Positions 53,740 through 64,000 of a stretch of DNA of 64,000 nt are shown here, piece after piece. The position numbers were made by a program, and so were the translations under genes. The notes under the pieces are model-generated. The model saw only the letters and a program-made list of their open reading frames with translations, searched no databases and was not told where the DNA came from. The stretch is taken from NCBI GenBank assembly GCA_023897205.1, contig JAHWDD010000009.1, positions 1,860,001-1,924,000 on the forward strand, read 5' to 3'. Source of the stretch: Exophiala sp. HKRS030 (Eukaryota > Ascomycota > Eurotiomycetes > Chaetothyriales > Herpotrichiellaceae). Position 1 is the stretch's first letter. Every line of letters starts with the position of its first letter.

Positions 53740-54788
53740 AAAGCTGCTGCTCCTTCTTAGAGAGCAAACAGCCCTGAGGGTTTGGAGTTTGGATGTTAGC
53801 ATGCGTGTATCTGGTGGATGCCGGTCATATATTCAGCTGAGATCGGCATGGTGTTGGAAGACGACATAAAAGGGGGACAACTCCCAACCAAACCTTACAA
53901 AAAAAGGTCAAAATCAGAAAATAAAAATTGTGGTGCAGTCACCAGACGTGTGTTGGTGCATGTATCAAAACAAACAGAAATGTTCGCTTCGTTCTGTCAT
54001 TGGTGTATTGTACTACTTGATCGCGTAGATGAACTGCGTTCAGTTGTGTCTGAGTAGGTACGTAAATAAGGCTGTGTAGATCAGGGGTGTTGATCTGCAC
54101 TCGAATCGCAACCACCATTTCTTCAATACCTCCTTGACCTACCCAACGATACCTGCCCGAATTGCATGTACTAACGACATATTCACTCAAGTGATCCGAG
54201 GATTCACCTGTGAACTCGGAACCCTATACATATTTATTCCAGTCGAATTTCCTTCAACATTGATCGCCTTGATGGCCCACCGGTAAAGAACTCACCACGT
54301 CGAATTGCGACTTTGTGTCATAAGTGGTTCGGAGGTCGGGCTTATCCTTGGAAACCAGCTCGAGTGGGATTAAAAACTGGGAGTTCGGCAGGTTTCCATG
54401 ATGTGACTGGGACATCCCTTGACCAAGGTACGAGGGGATGACAGTGTGATCATAGTCGGGATAAGTAAAAAAGGAGCCCTGAGTCAGGGCTTCGACTCTC
54501 CAAACTTTTTGTCTCTCACAGGATCCTTTGTTTCTTTTTTCAAGGGACGGGTGTGAAGGTGGTGAAGATATCGAGGTAGTGAAGATGGTGAAGGTGGGAA
54601 GGGGATAATTCGATCTCGGCCTTGTCGTGGCCTTCCATGTCAGCCTCGTCGATCCCCGATCCTCTGTCTTTCCCCGCATTCAGCCTCGTAACTTTTTTTT
54701 CTTTTGTCACATCAATTCTCGACAGCCTCACTATTTACTGTTTGCCCTTTTTATCCCCCCGACTATTCTAGACACACACAGACACAAA
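53740..54788. other. Intergenic, tandem genes
   Basis: 1.05 kb between the small secreted protein gene and the Lys-rich protein gene, ending in a CT- and AC-rich leader. No gene recognised. Confidence 0.4.
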
Positions 54789-55758
54789 ATGCCTCACAAA
54801 CACAAAAGAAAGCGCGAAGACCAAGCGGAATCAAAGTATGTATTCTGCGATACACCCACCCGCAACTCAAGAACTGACTTTGAACCCATCTAGTTTCGAC
54901 CTCCCTCCATCTTCTCGAGCACGCACTCTATCCGTCCACCAAAAGTCGGAAACGATATTCGAATCCACCAAGGACAAGAAATCAAAACGCGACGCGAAAA
55001 AGGCGTCCAAAAAGGCCGGTGTGAAAGATGACACACCCAAATCCTTTGCGAGGCTCATGGCCTTTCAACAACAAGGCAAACGTTTGCCGTCTGGTCTGGA
55101 CGACGGCACTGTAAAGACTACAAACAATAAAAAGAACAAGAAGTCAAACCTGAAATCCAATACGACCGAGACACGGCCCGACAATGCGACAACAACAAAC
55201 TCTGCCGCCAACGACGGTGACACCGACAAGAACGCTACCCTCCAAATCCTCCCTGGCGAAAGGCTGTCCGAATTCGCCGCCCGTGTGGACCAATCCCTCC
55301 CCTTGACCTCCGTACCTCGCCACCAAACCCGCATCAACAAGATTCCCGGTTTGGAAAAGATCAAGACCCCACTGACGAAGCACAACAAGCGTCTGGCGCG
55401 ACTGCAACGCGAATGGCGCCTCACCGAAGCCAAAAGGGTCGCGGCGCAGGAAGAAGAGGATGACGATCTGGCCGACAAACGCGAGGAGGATAATTTGTTG
55501 TGGCTAGGCGCGGGCGTCGATCGAGACAACACCCTCGAAGGTGGGAAGAGAAAGAAGAAGAAGAAGAAGAAAAGCCACGACGCAGACGACGTGGATCCTT
55601 GGAAACAACTGGAGAAGAAACGGCGCGAGGAAGGAGAACTCGGACAAAAGAATCTCCAGGACGTGGTTCTGGCGCCCCCGGTCTTGAAGAGTGTCAAGAA
55701 CATTTTCAAGGATAAAACCGAGAGGGGGGACGTGAAGGGTGTACCCGGAGTTGTATAA
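54789..55758 (+). CDS. Lysine-rich, probably nucleolar, protein of unknown function
   Basis: Two exons (54789-54835, 54894-55758, 58-bp intron) give 303 aa. The start MPHKHKRKREDQAESN is a strong basic nuclear signal. Further basic blocks include KDKKSKRDAKKASKKAG and a KKKKKKK run at about residue 240. The more ordered part is LQILPGERLSEFAARVDQSL through PLTKHNKRLARLQREWRL, likely helical. Composition and layout resemble small ribosome-biogenesis proteins of the CCDC137 kind, but I cannot assign the family firmly. The short first exon holding only the basic start is a common fungal layout. Confidence 0.75.
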
Positions 55759-56195
55759 TGACATGATACGAAACATGATGAAGCATACAGATACCCAACC
55801 ATCAAACTCTACATCTATACCCCCTTTGACGCGGGTGCAAAAAGGATGATTGACAAGTATACAGGTAGGTATATATTTCGTAATGTGTGATTTAATCGTT
55901 TCATCTCGATCATCAAAAAAAAGAAGGAAGACAATTCCATATCCACATCCATTTGATTCCCACAACACCATTCGCATTCGCTTCCCCGACGTGTTTCACT
56001 CAAATCAAGTACTCAATGACTTTGCCGCTCCATGTGGTGTTTACTTTTCCCAAAACGAAAAGCGAGCTGAACATGTCCATTCTCTTGTCGCGTCCCTTGT
56101 CAACGTGCCTCTTACGCCTCCACTTCTGCTTCAATTCCGAACGTAGAAAGTAGACTTGATATGGGGCTCCAGGTCAGGGAGGAGTCAAGAGTTCA
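55759..56195. other. Convergent intergenic region
   Basis: 437 bp between two 3' ends. No gene signal. Confidence 0.4.
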
Positions 56196-56894
56196 TCAAT
56201 TGGTGTTCTCCGGGTACAGGACCATCTTCATCCTCTCCCTCCACATCTCCTTGAACCGTTGGTGGGTGGTTCGGTGACTCTTGTCGAGACTCTGTTTGAT
56301 GTACCAACCCAACATGACGTTGCACCTGGTGTTTTGTGTTTCGAGCAGGTGAATCACCCCACTGGCGTTCCCGAGACTGAATTTCCCGTCCTCGCTCTCC
56401 TCGGGTGGCCCGGGCCTCGACATTTCCTTTCGGGCATTGTTACCACCGTCGTCCCCCGGTCCTTCCTTACCGACCCTCAAAGCCCACCTCCCGTGGATCG
56501 TGACCCCGTTCCCCGGATTCGTCAGACTCTCCAACCCGTCTCTGGTCTCCCTCATGGCACTGTGGTAGACCAAGGTCGTGCTGTAACCCGCAAAGACCGG
56601 CAGTTTGTCCGTGATTTCATACTGGACAAAGGGGCCCGTGGCGTGTTCGGCGTCGTCGTGGTCGACCCCGAAGGTCGAAGCCAAAGCTCGAGTGTCGACG
56701 AGTTTCGGGTGTGACGTCTCCATAAGTTGCACCCCTTGCACCAGAGGATTGAGAGTGCACATGGTCTTTGCCGAATGGACCATGTCCAGGGCCAAGGAGA
56801 GACCCATCTGAAGGACATCCTCTGCCGTCTTGCCAGGCGGCGGCGGTGGGCAGACCAGGTCCGTGATGTACCCTTGTTGGAATGATGTCTGCAT
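56196..56894 (-). CDS. Hypothetical protein, possibly DUF7053-like
   Basis: A 232-aa frame from the ATG at 56894; no other ATG lies on this strand for about 450 bp upstream. It reads MCTLNPLVQGVQLMETSHP, then FVQYEITDKLPVFAGYSTTLVYHS, and later GVTIHGRWALRVG. The order "LNPLV ... YEITDKLP ... G.W" resembles the fungal DUF7053 family of START-like small proteins. The acidic insert with GPGDDGG and the C-terminal helix (FKEMWRERMKMVL) are unassigned. In DUF7053 proteins an N-terminal strand usually comes before the part seen here, so an upstream exon may be missing; the frame is open back to a CGTAG acceptor-like site near 56934. Function unknown. Confidence 0.5.
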   Translation of the reverse strand: MQTSFQQGYITDLVCPPPPPGKTAEDVLQMGLSLALDMVHSAKTMCTLNPLVQGVQLMETSHPKLVDTRALASTFGVDHDDAEHATGPFVQYEITDKLPVFAGYSTTLVYHSAMRETRDGLESLTNPGNGVTIHGRWALRVGKEGPGDDGGNNARKEMSRPGPPEESEDGKFSLGNASGVIHLLETQNTRCNVMLGWYIKQSLDKSHRTTHQRFKEMWRERMKMVLYPENTN

Positions 56895-58209
56895 CGTCGT
56901 GTCGTACCAGGTAGACCGTACAGTAGACGAGTACTACGATACTGAGGCTGACAACAATCACACCCTTGGCCCCACCCAAATATTCGTTCTCAGTTAGGTA
57001 GTGTCGTAGAATTGTCCCGTATCGTGGTTTTCGTACGTGTCGTATGACTGGCTTCCCTTTGACTCCCTAACACTTGACTCCCCTTTGTTATGAGGCTGAA
57101 AGGCAATCCCGGGAAGTAGCGGTGCTAATGTCGCAGTCGTGTACGGAGTTGGAGTCTTGTCGTATCGTCAGCTTTTGAACAACGTAAAACGTTTCTCGTT
57201 GATGGAAAACCAAAATATCGTGTAATGAATTCCGGCGAGTGAAAAGAAAGAGGAAACAAAAGAGTGAGGTGTAGTGGTGGTGAGTCGTGAGGACGTGATG
57301 TTAAAATTGTCTTCCCAGGCACAGAGATGTAAGACCTAAGGAAAAGGGTTCAAGATTTGACCATTCGATATACTGTAGGAGGCGCCCTTCCCGTGGATTA
57401 GTTGAAATCCCTCGGCCGCCTCAAAATCATTTGGACAGGTCCGTTCAACTGTTCACAAAGCAAGGTACATACAGTATATATCCCCGTAGTCTAGGGCAAG
57501 AATATAAGCCAAGTTTCCCCTCCTTCCCAGGCCACTAGTAGGAGACCTTGTAACCGCTCCCTCAGTCACCCTAGGTAGACAATGGGAGGGGGGGCCAGTA
57601 AGCAACAAAGGCACGGGAGGAGACAAAAAAAAGAAGCCAATGTCAGCCGCAAGATCCCAGTTTGCGCGGGCCAAAACCAAAGGTGCCTATTTTATATACA
57701 TTACGGAGTATTCACTGCGTTACTCCGTACCGCAAGCCAAAAAGTAGATTGATATAAAGTGCTGACACCATTTTTAGGGCCAATCATATACAAAGGGAAC
57801 ATCAGCCGCAAGCCGCCATCACCACGGACAGTTAAATCTGGATCATACCGAGTACTTACTACCTTGTTCACCAGTGGTGGCTTGAAAATAGACGCCCTCA
57901 AAACACACTCCAAACCCAGCCCGAAACCAGGCCACACCACCAAGCCCATGCATATGTAGTGGCGTTTAAACAAACCTATTGTAATCCATAATGAAAGTTC
58001 AAAGATCAAGCTCTTGTATTTATACAGTAGAAGCAACTAAGCTAAGTCAAGTAATAATGCAAGCTTTTAGTGGTAGCTCTTGACTCTGGCAGATCCTCTC
58101 TCGCCCTTTCTCTTCTTCCCTCAAAACATACTCGTATGTACAATCTTTTGATATCGCTTGAACGCAGCAAAAAGTAATATTGAAATCAACCCAGACCTCT
58201 TCTTCAAAC
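56895..58209. other. Intergenic region
   Basis: 1.3 kb between two minus-strand genes. It contains the TACGGAGTA/TACTCCGTA inverted pair at 57702-57729 and a TACGGAGT at 57142. No gene recognised. Confidence 0.5.
57702..57729. repeat. 9-bp inverted repeat (TACGGAGTA ... TACTCCGTA)
   Basis: Two exact copies of the dispersed 9-mer face each other with a 10-bp spacer, able to form a 9-bp perfect stem. It lies between two minus-strand genes, about 500 bp beyond the edc3 stop codon. Confidence 0.8.
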
Positions 58210-60327
58210 CTAACCACCCACCGCAAACTTGACAGGAATCACCCATTCCGTACCAAAGTCAACTCCGTGTTGTCTTCTAGATCCATGCTTTTGCCATGCT
58301 GCAGCAGATATCCCAATATCGGCCACCCAGACTTGCCAGTTGACCTCAAGGCTTTCCATCGCCATGGCATGGAGTAGTCCAGTCTTCGGTGCTCCCAGAC
58401 TGACAATGTGCTTGCTTGCCATGACCAAAGGTTGCCCATCGACTTCCGTCAGCAAGCCAGTCGTAGCAGATAGTCCACTGGGTACATCGACTGAAAGTAT
58501 CGTCGAAGTCCGGTTTGCCCATCGGATCATTTCCAGCACCGTCGCCTGATCGTCTGTACGGAGTTCCTCAAATGTAACATGCACACCGAGTAACACATCC
58601 ACAACAATGTTAGGAACCATTCCGCCTTGAGATACTTTGGCTTGATACTCGTCCCATCGTTCCACGTATCCTTGGCCCTTTTTGTAGATCCCAAGTTGTT
58701 TGCGCATGACCTCGAGGAGCAGCTCTTCACGCTCGCCCCCGAGAACAACGATGGTGACTCGAAGTCTTCGGTTGCGCAAATGCCTGGCAGCGGCGATGGC
58801 TCTAGCACCGGATTTGTGGTTGCCCACCAAAAACGCAACATTCTTCGCTTCGGGAAGGTTCAAGATCGCCATGGCAATGCTACGGCCTGCATTTTCCGAA
58901 AGCATGTCTTCCGTCAGACCCAATTCGGATGTGCATAATTGCTCGATCTCCAGCATTTGAAGCGGCGAAAGGCAGTGGCATGGCTTGTTGTTAGGTAACT
59001 TGAATGAAGCTCGAATACCAGACACTGATCCATTCATAGGAGACGATGTCTGCATTCGAGTCAGTGGTCGCGGTGACTCGGTGCGGTCAATGTGTCCCGG
59101 TAACACACTGCCTTTTCTGGATTGAAGAGGGCGTCGCGATCCGGCTCTTTTTGATCCTTTTCCGCCACTATAGTGGTCTTCCACCAATTCATTTTCGGTC
59201 TCACCAGCCTCGCTCTGCCATCGGTCACCGGTCTTGACATTGGGTGTGTCGAGAACATTTTCGGTCCAATGGAGATTACGTCCGCCATTGGTACCCGGAC
59301 GTGCTTTGCGATTGAAGCTCACCAACCGATCTGCTTCCGCAGTGGTGTCGGCTTGTCTAATGTCGTCAAACACTCGGCGTTTGTCAAATTTGGACAAATT
59401 CGTTTCAAAGTCGAAATCGGGCATGTCTTGAATGTCGGTCGCATCTTCTGTAGCCCAGCCGTTCACGTCTTCGGCCTGCTTGCGGCCTCTCTGCGCCTTC
59501 TTTTTGTTCTGCCGTGGGATCTCCTCAATCAACGGCGTCTGGCGCCAGCCTTTGCCTTTTGCAGCTTTCTTCTGATTCTTCAAAGGCCCATTATTGACAT
59601 CCTTCATATCGATGATCCCAGGGCGAGTCTGTGACGCAACCTGTGGTATATTGTTCAGAGTGTTCACCGACTTGTTCGCACCAACATTGTTTCCCAATCT
59701 CAACGCATCAAAGGGCTCGGTAAGTGTTGCGCTCGCCGGTGTGTTCTTGTCTGCACCCTTCTTAGGGACCGCAGTAGCGATGCTGGACACTGAACTGCCG
59801 CGCTGAGCCACTCCAGTCTGCAGTCGCGCAGGGTGATTGCTAATCACACCGTCGGCGATCATGATAGGGGACACTGGGCCTTGCTGTATTGAAGGGCGTC
59901 TGGCTTCTTTCGTAGGTGGTTTCGCGTAGCTAATGATGGCCGGATCCATGAATGCCGCGGCGGTATGTTGCTGGTTCTGGGGTATGTCGGAGGCCAAGGC
60001 ATTCTGCGCAGGTCGAGACTGGTCAAAAGGCCCATGTTGGTCCTTCTCTTCCGCAACAGATTGCTGTGTGGGCGCGACTTCGAGATCTGCAATCGTGGAG
60101 GATTCGATTACGTGTGAAGGGAGATGTTGTCCGTTCCAAAGGCACAAGACTAGGACAAAGTATTAGCAACCCTTCACCACCAACAGAAAAAGGTCTTGCG
60201 CACCATTTTGGAGAAAGAGTTTTTGATTTCTAACGTCTGCGACAACTCCTTGTAACTGGGCATTCGGTGGACTGCACCAACTTTGGAGCGTGACCAGAAT
60301 GGTGTAGCCGATGAACTCGGAAGCCAT
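58210..60327 (-). CDS. edc3: Enhancer of mRNA decapping Edc3
   Basis: Two exons (60327-60204 and 60149-58210; 54-bp intron with a TGCTAAT branch site) give 687 aa. Exon 1 plus the join gives the LSm domain: FIGYTILVTLQSW, LQGVVADVRNQKLFLQN, then VLCLWNGQHLPSHVIESS. A long disordered middle follows, and the FDF motif DFDFETNLSKFDKRRVFDDI, used to bind the helicase Dhh1. The C-terminal YjeF_N domain runs from about 395 (MLEIEQLCTSELGLTEDML) to the end, including NVAFLVGNHKSGARAIAAAR. Edc3 scaffolds the Dcp1-Dcp2 decapping complex in P-bodies. All three modules are complete and in the normal order. Confidence 0.95.
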
Positions 60328-62487
60328 GGTGAAATATAATACGTAGACTATCGAGTCATTGCAGGCGAACAAAGACACATTAATGTAAGGTATCGTGTGA
60401 GCAGTCTAAGATGTATTCTTGGTTGGGGGGTTTGCGTCAATAGTATGTGCTGAGTGAGAGAGTGCTGCGAAAGTTGGTGTTCTAGAAACCCTGGAATCTT
60501 TTTTGAATCTCCCTCATTCGTCATCTGCAGCCTCGACCTGCGACACTAAAAATATCTAGGTACCTCAGGTATTCTCCATACTTGTTCCCAAAGCAGAGAC
60601 TACACATCCCTGAGGAACTTCTCAAGTATCATGACAAACCATGGGAGTACCTTTGGTAGAGCCACCGCTTTTCATCGTCTGCTCGTGACTGGCACTCTGC
60701 TCACCTGCTGCTTTCCTACCTGGACGCTGCTCCTCAACGAGCAATTCCCAGAGGGCTGCCCGAGATTTCTGCCTGTTTCACACACAACACCAAATTTTGT
60801 CGTTCGTAGAAACGAGGAATCCTTTGCGATGATGAAAAAGCCTCGTTGAGTTTGAATCATTAAAGTGCCTGAGCTGCTAGATTGAACCATTTCTTGGTTG
60901 CTCTCGCACCCGAGCTTGATGACCCTCCAATGACCACGAATGTTCTGTGTTTATCAACAACTTGCTGACCTTTCTTCCTTTTCCAGAAAGCGTATAATCA
61001 CCTCAGCCATTCCCAATGTAAGAGTCCTAGAACTGGGCGGTTTGGAGCTTTGCATGGTGTGTAGCGGTGAAGCATGATCGCGAATCCGCAAAAGGCAAGC
61101 AGAATCCTGGTGGAATTGATTTCAATGGCGCATGTTTCGATTCGAAAGTGACACAGAGAAGTATTAGTAATTACCATGTTCATAGACGTGGATATGTGCT
61201 GCCGAATTCAACATCGACGCCTCGAAATGCCGATTTCAATTATCCCAGGGCCGTTTTCATACATTTTCAGCCTGATCCCGGATGTAAAAAAAAGGTCTCG
61301 AGCCTTGGCTGTACAATCTTGCTCTTGGTTTCGTGTAGTTTGGGCACACGTACTTACCTTATTGAATATCCGGGCCATTGAGAGTCCTCAACGCCCATAA
61401 GTAAAGGCGCAGACATAACCCCAAGGCGCAGTTTGGCCAAACGCCCGACTTGACAAGGTGCAAAGGGGCATATGCCTGGCCGGTCGGGTATTTTCCCTTT
61501 TCTTTTTCCCTTTTCTTTTTGTTTTGGCAGGTGATTCCAAAGATGAAGTCGACGATGATGGTGATTTTTATGCAAGTTGCAAGCTTTAACCTTGTCTGAT
61601 TGACCCCTACTCGTAAGGCTCTCATCTTGTCTTACGAGGATGCTGGCACTAAGAGACCTCAGTCCGGTTGGAGAGGCAAACTCGTTCCATGGTCATAGAG
61701 GTGTCATGGTTACACGACTAATTGATTGAAGGAACTTTTGTCATGCAGCAGGCTAAATAATGCCCAACGCATCGTCATGCACATGTAGTCTCAGCTGAGG
61801 CTGAATACTTGGGCGCGAGGCGCCTCTTATTTCCTGCGTTCGGGCAGTGCCCTACCGCGTAGAGCCCTTGTCAATGTCGTGTCTGGCTGGCTTTTGGTGA
61901 TTGCTTGACTAAAGACGCATTGGAATGTCTGCTTGTATGAGTATCATTGGTCATTTTCCTGCTTTGGTCGGTTCAGTTATCCTGCTTTCAGCCTGACCCC
62001 GGTTCCCCCTTGATAAACGCATCATGATTTGGGCTTGCTGCATTGATTAGGCTGCAGCTTGTGCCCCCTGTAGCGGTCCACGCAACCTTGTGTTACCAGC
62101 AATACTTTCCTGATTTCGAACTGATGGCTTCATGGCAGTCTTTCCCTGACCTCTGTGTTCAAGTGAATCAGAAAACGAGACTGTGCCCGGTGTCGCAAGA
62201 AATCAGTGCAACACAGCCCCAGAGCCCAATCAACCGATTAAACCAGGGGTCAAACCGGTGTGCTCTGTCAGGCTGATCAAGACCCTGGCCCCCTTTCGTA
62301 AGGGAGGTGTTTGGCCACCTTGCAACAAATGACCAGTCACAAACGGCCGTTCACTCCAGGGATAAAAAGGAATGACATTTGCCGCGATGCCAACGGTATG
62401 TCGGACTAGTGCTCTAAAGGTGGGGAAATATGGAACGAGCCTCATAACATACAGCTCGATATCTCTGCATTCGCTGTCTTTACATAT
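60328..62487. other. Longest intergenic region, no gene recognised
   Basis: 2.16 kb. Only short scattered frames are seen, for example 60631-60849, none with a recognisable motif. A low-complexity TTTTCCCTTTTC tract lies near 61496-61520. No terminal repeats or transposase text seen. Confidence 0.45.
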
Positions 62488-63456
62488 ATGGTCCTTGGGA
62501 TTGAAAGTTCTAGGCCTGATATCTCTTGCTCTCAGTGTAGAATGACTTCTGGTAACCAAGTGTCCCATGACCCTTGCCCTGGAGAGCATCGGTTCGACAA
62601 TGAATTAGAGAAACCGCATCGTTCTCTTTCAGACTGCCCACCAAAGTCGATTTATGTGAGAGCGTTCAAAAGATTTGTCCGAACAGTGAGCTGCTGTTGT
62701 CGGAGACGGCCAAATAGACAGAAAGTTTTTGAGAAAGAAGAATTGCCACCAATCCGAGACATGGTAAGTCCATCACTTCTTCCGAACAGCCTCCCTGACA
62801 CCATAATGCCAGGGGATAGACGTTTCAATCGATGGCGAAGGAAAATGGGTCGATGTCCCCAAGAATCATGTCAAGTTTGTTGATGATATAGACGACATCA
62901 TCATTTGTAAGCAGTTGGCCATGGACTTGCTACAATACCCTGAGCAGTACAATGAGAGGACCGAACTTCTCGAGCCGCCACGTAAAGTCATTAGCGACGG
63001 CGCTGTGTTTTTGTGCGACCGTAAAGTCACTGCAAGATGGCGTTGGATGGCTGAGGGCTACACACGTGGTGATGATCTATTTGTTACTTCGGAGGTCGAA
63101 GGAGGGCGCATATTATTGCTCATGCCACGGTCCAAAAACAAGTTGCAAAACGACATTGGATCGGTAAAGCCTCTCTACCATCCTGTGCAGACTGAAGGTA
63201 AAGCTAGTTTTGTCCTGGTGGTGTTTTTCTTGACCTAGTTGCTGATTTATGAGCAGAGGAGAAGACACGACAGAGAGAGGACAACGCTCAAGCAGATGCA
63301 ATTCACAAAAATGTTAGACAAACTTCGAGCAAGAGCAAAACCGAAAAGTTCACGGCGCTATATAAGGACAACGCAAGCACTGCAGGCGAGCCTCATCAAG
63401 GCACTGGAGATCAACCTCGACAAGGCAGTGCTTCCTCTCCGCAGAGCCCAGGATAG
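62488..63456 (+). CDS. Three-exon hypothetical protein, 286 aa
   Basis: Proposed exons 62488-62763, 62813-63197 and 63257-63456, with introns of 49 and 59 bp (GTAAGT and GTAAAG donors, CTGAC/CTGAT-type branch sites). Phases match at both joins. The product has a Cys/Arg-rich cluster (VSCCCRRRPNRQ), a middle with good mixed composition (GIDVSIDGEGKWVDVPKNHV, YPEQYNERTELLEPPRKVIS, CDRKVTARWRWMAEGYTRGDD) and a Ser/Gln/Lys-rich tail ending SASSPQSPG. An ATG at 62542 is an alternative start. No domain recognised. Support comes from consistent splice phases and protein-like text, not from homology. Confidence 0.55.
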
Positions 63457-63812
63457 TACACATTTCGAACGGTTCCTTTGAACAGCTTTCAACTGAACAA
63501 CTCTTGATCGTGATTAACCTCAATCAAATTGGACAACGACGCAATGCAATGTATCACACGCACCACTTCCATAGCTGATACTCTGTTAAATGGGTCTTTT
63601 TTCAAGGCCTAAATTACATTCATTTGAATAATGGTTTGAGCTGGGACAGTCTTTGATTGCGAAGCTCGAGCAACTTCTGTTCGATGAGAATAGTGCAGAT
63701 GATTAGCTCCTCGACAGAGCCTTGGATGCTCAAAGTAGTCAAATAACTTGCCCATCGTCTTTCTGTATATTTGGTTTCAATCACAGAGCGGTTGTATGAG
63801 AAATGGTTTTGG
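63457..63812. other. Convergent intergenic region
   Basis: 356 bp between the 286-aa gene and the right-edge membrane protein. No feature seen. Confidence 0.4.
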
Positions 63813-64000
63813 TCAGGCCGGTTGTGGCGGGGTCGCAACTACAAAGTTGGCACCGCCAACAAACACGACTTGAACAGCTGCAAAAGCGGTCGTGGCGGCG
63901 AAGACCTCGTATCGATGACCTTGTGCTGCAAAGCTCATGGTCAGGGAGAACAGCGCGCTCAGCGCGACAATGACCAGCAACCGGACCAGCATGTTCTGAA
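63813..64000 (-). CDS. C-terminal end of a membrane protein, continues past the right edge
   Basis: A minus-strand frame open from the window end to a TGA at 63813-63815. The visible 62 residues contain two hydrophobic segments (LVRLLVIVALSALFSLTMSF and TTAFAAVQVVFVGGANFVV) joined by a short polar loop (AAQGHRYEVFA), ending in ATPPQPA. This is the pattern of the last two helices of a small multi-span membrane protein. The in-frame ATG at 63992 is preceded by more open frame, so it need not be the start. Family not recognisable from this fragment. Confidence 0.55.
   Translation of the reverse strand, partial: QNMLVRLLVIVALSALFSLTMSFAAQGHRYEVFAATTAFAAVQVVFVGGANFVVATPPQPA

Noticed and set aside
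60631..60849. 72-codon frame with a hydrophobic middle
   Set aside because: Short, no signal-peptide or family features, and no supporting context.
60328..62487. Possible degenerate transposon in the longest gap
   Set aside because: No inverted or direct terminal repeats, no target duplication and no transposase-like text could be found.
1..64000. tRNA, rRNA or CRISPR features
   Set aside because: I looked for T-loop GTTCGAAT-like strings in cloverleaf context and for regularly spaced repeats and found none. A tRNA search program would settle the tRNA question.

Overview
The window is nuclear DNA of a filamentous ascomycete (Pezizomycotina). Nearly every gene is a recognisable fungal gene. 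Introns are short (mostly 48-110 bp), with GTAAGT or GTACGT-like donors and CTGAC/CTAAC-like branch sites. The noxB-type NADPH oxidase, the CYP504-type P450 and the small secreted cysteine-rich protein also fit filamentous ascomycetes. Eurotiomycetes (possibly Chaetothyriales) is a guess; the sequence alone does not fix the order. I found no rRNA, tRNA, CRISPR array or intact transposon.

Layout. 0-5.7 kb: the 3' end of a Gly/Gln/Tyr-rich protein, an acidic orphan gene with a triplet microsatellite at its 5' end, a CLC chloride transporter, and divergent from it a Dpb3/CHRAC-like histone-fold protein. 6-13 kb: two mitochondrial genes (Rieske protein, She9/Mdm33), a HAD phosphatase, and a CYP504 phenylacetate hydroxylase-like P450. 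13.4-20.3 kb: a membrane-anchored SDR, a G-patch protein, Sec1, and a locus that looks broken. 21.6-31.8 kb: noxB, the mitochondrial helicase Suv3, a 99-aa hydrophilic protein, and the spliceosomal helicase Prp22 in one 1,230-codon exon. 33.8-35.8 kb: an AAAP amino-acid transporter.

36-54 kb is more accessory: an orphan caspase-like protein, a secreted GH127/DUF1680 glycosidase assembled here from four exons, a PLAC8 protein with tandem repeats, a 1,001-aa protein with a T5orf172 (GIY-YIG-like) domain, a D-aminopeptidase-like serine hydrolase, a DUF3237 protein, an SDR and an effector-like secreted protein. 54.8-64 kb returns to housekeeping and orphan genes: a basic nuclear-type protein, a possible DUF7053 protein, the decapping factor Edc3, a three-exon orphan, and the C-terminus of a membrane protein that runs off the right edge.

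Genes are not in operons. Many neighbours are divergent pairs sharing 0.3-0.8 kb promoters, or convergent pairs with short gaps. Functional themes are mitochondrial biogenesis (RIP1, SHE9, SUV3), RNA processing and decay (PRP22, SUV3, EDC3, perhaps the G-patch protein), secretion (SEC1) and carbon or aromatic catabolism (P450, GH127, SDRs). The strongest non-genic signal is a dispersed 9-mer, TACGGAGTA/TACTCCGTA. I found at least ten exact copies, all between genes.
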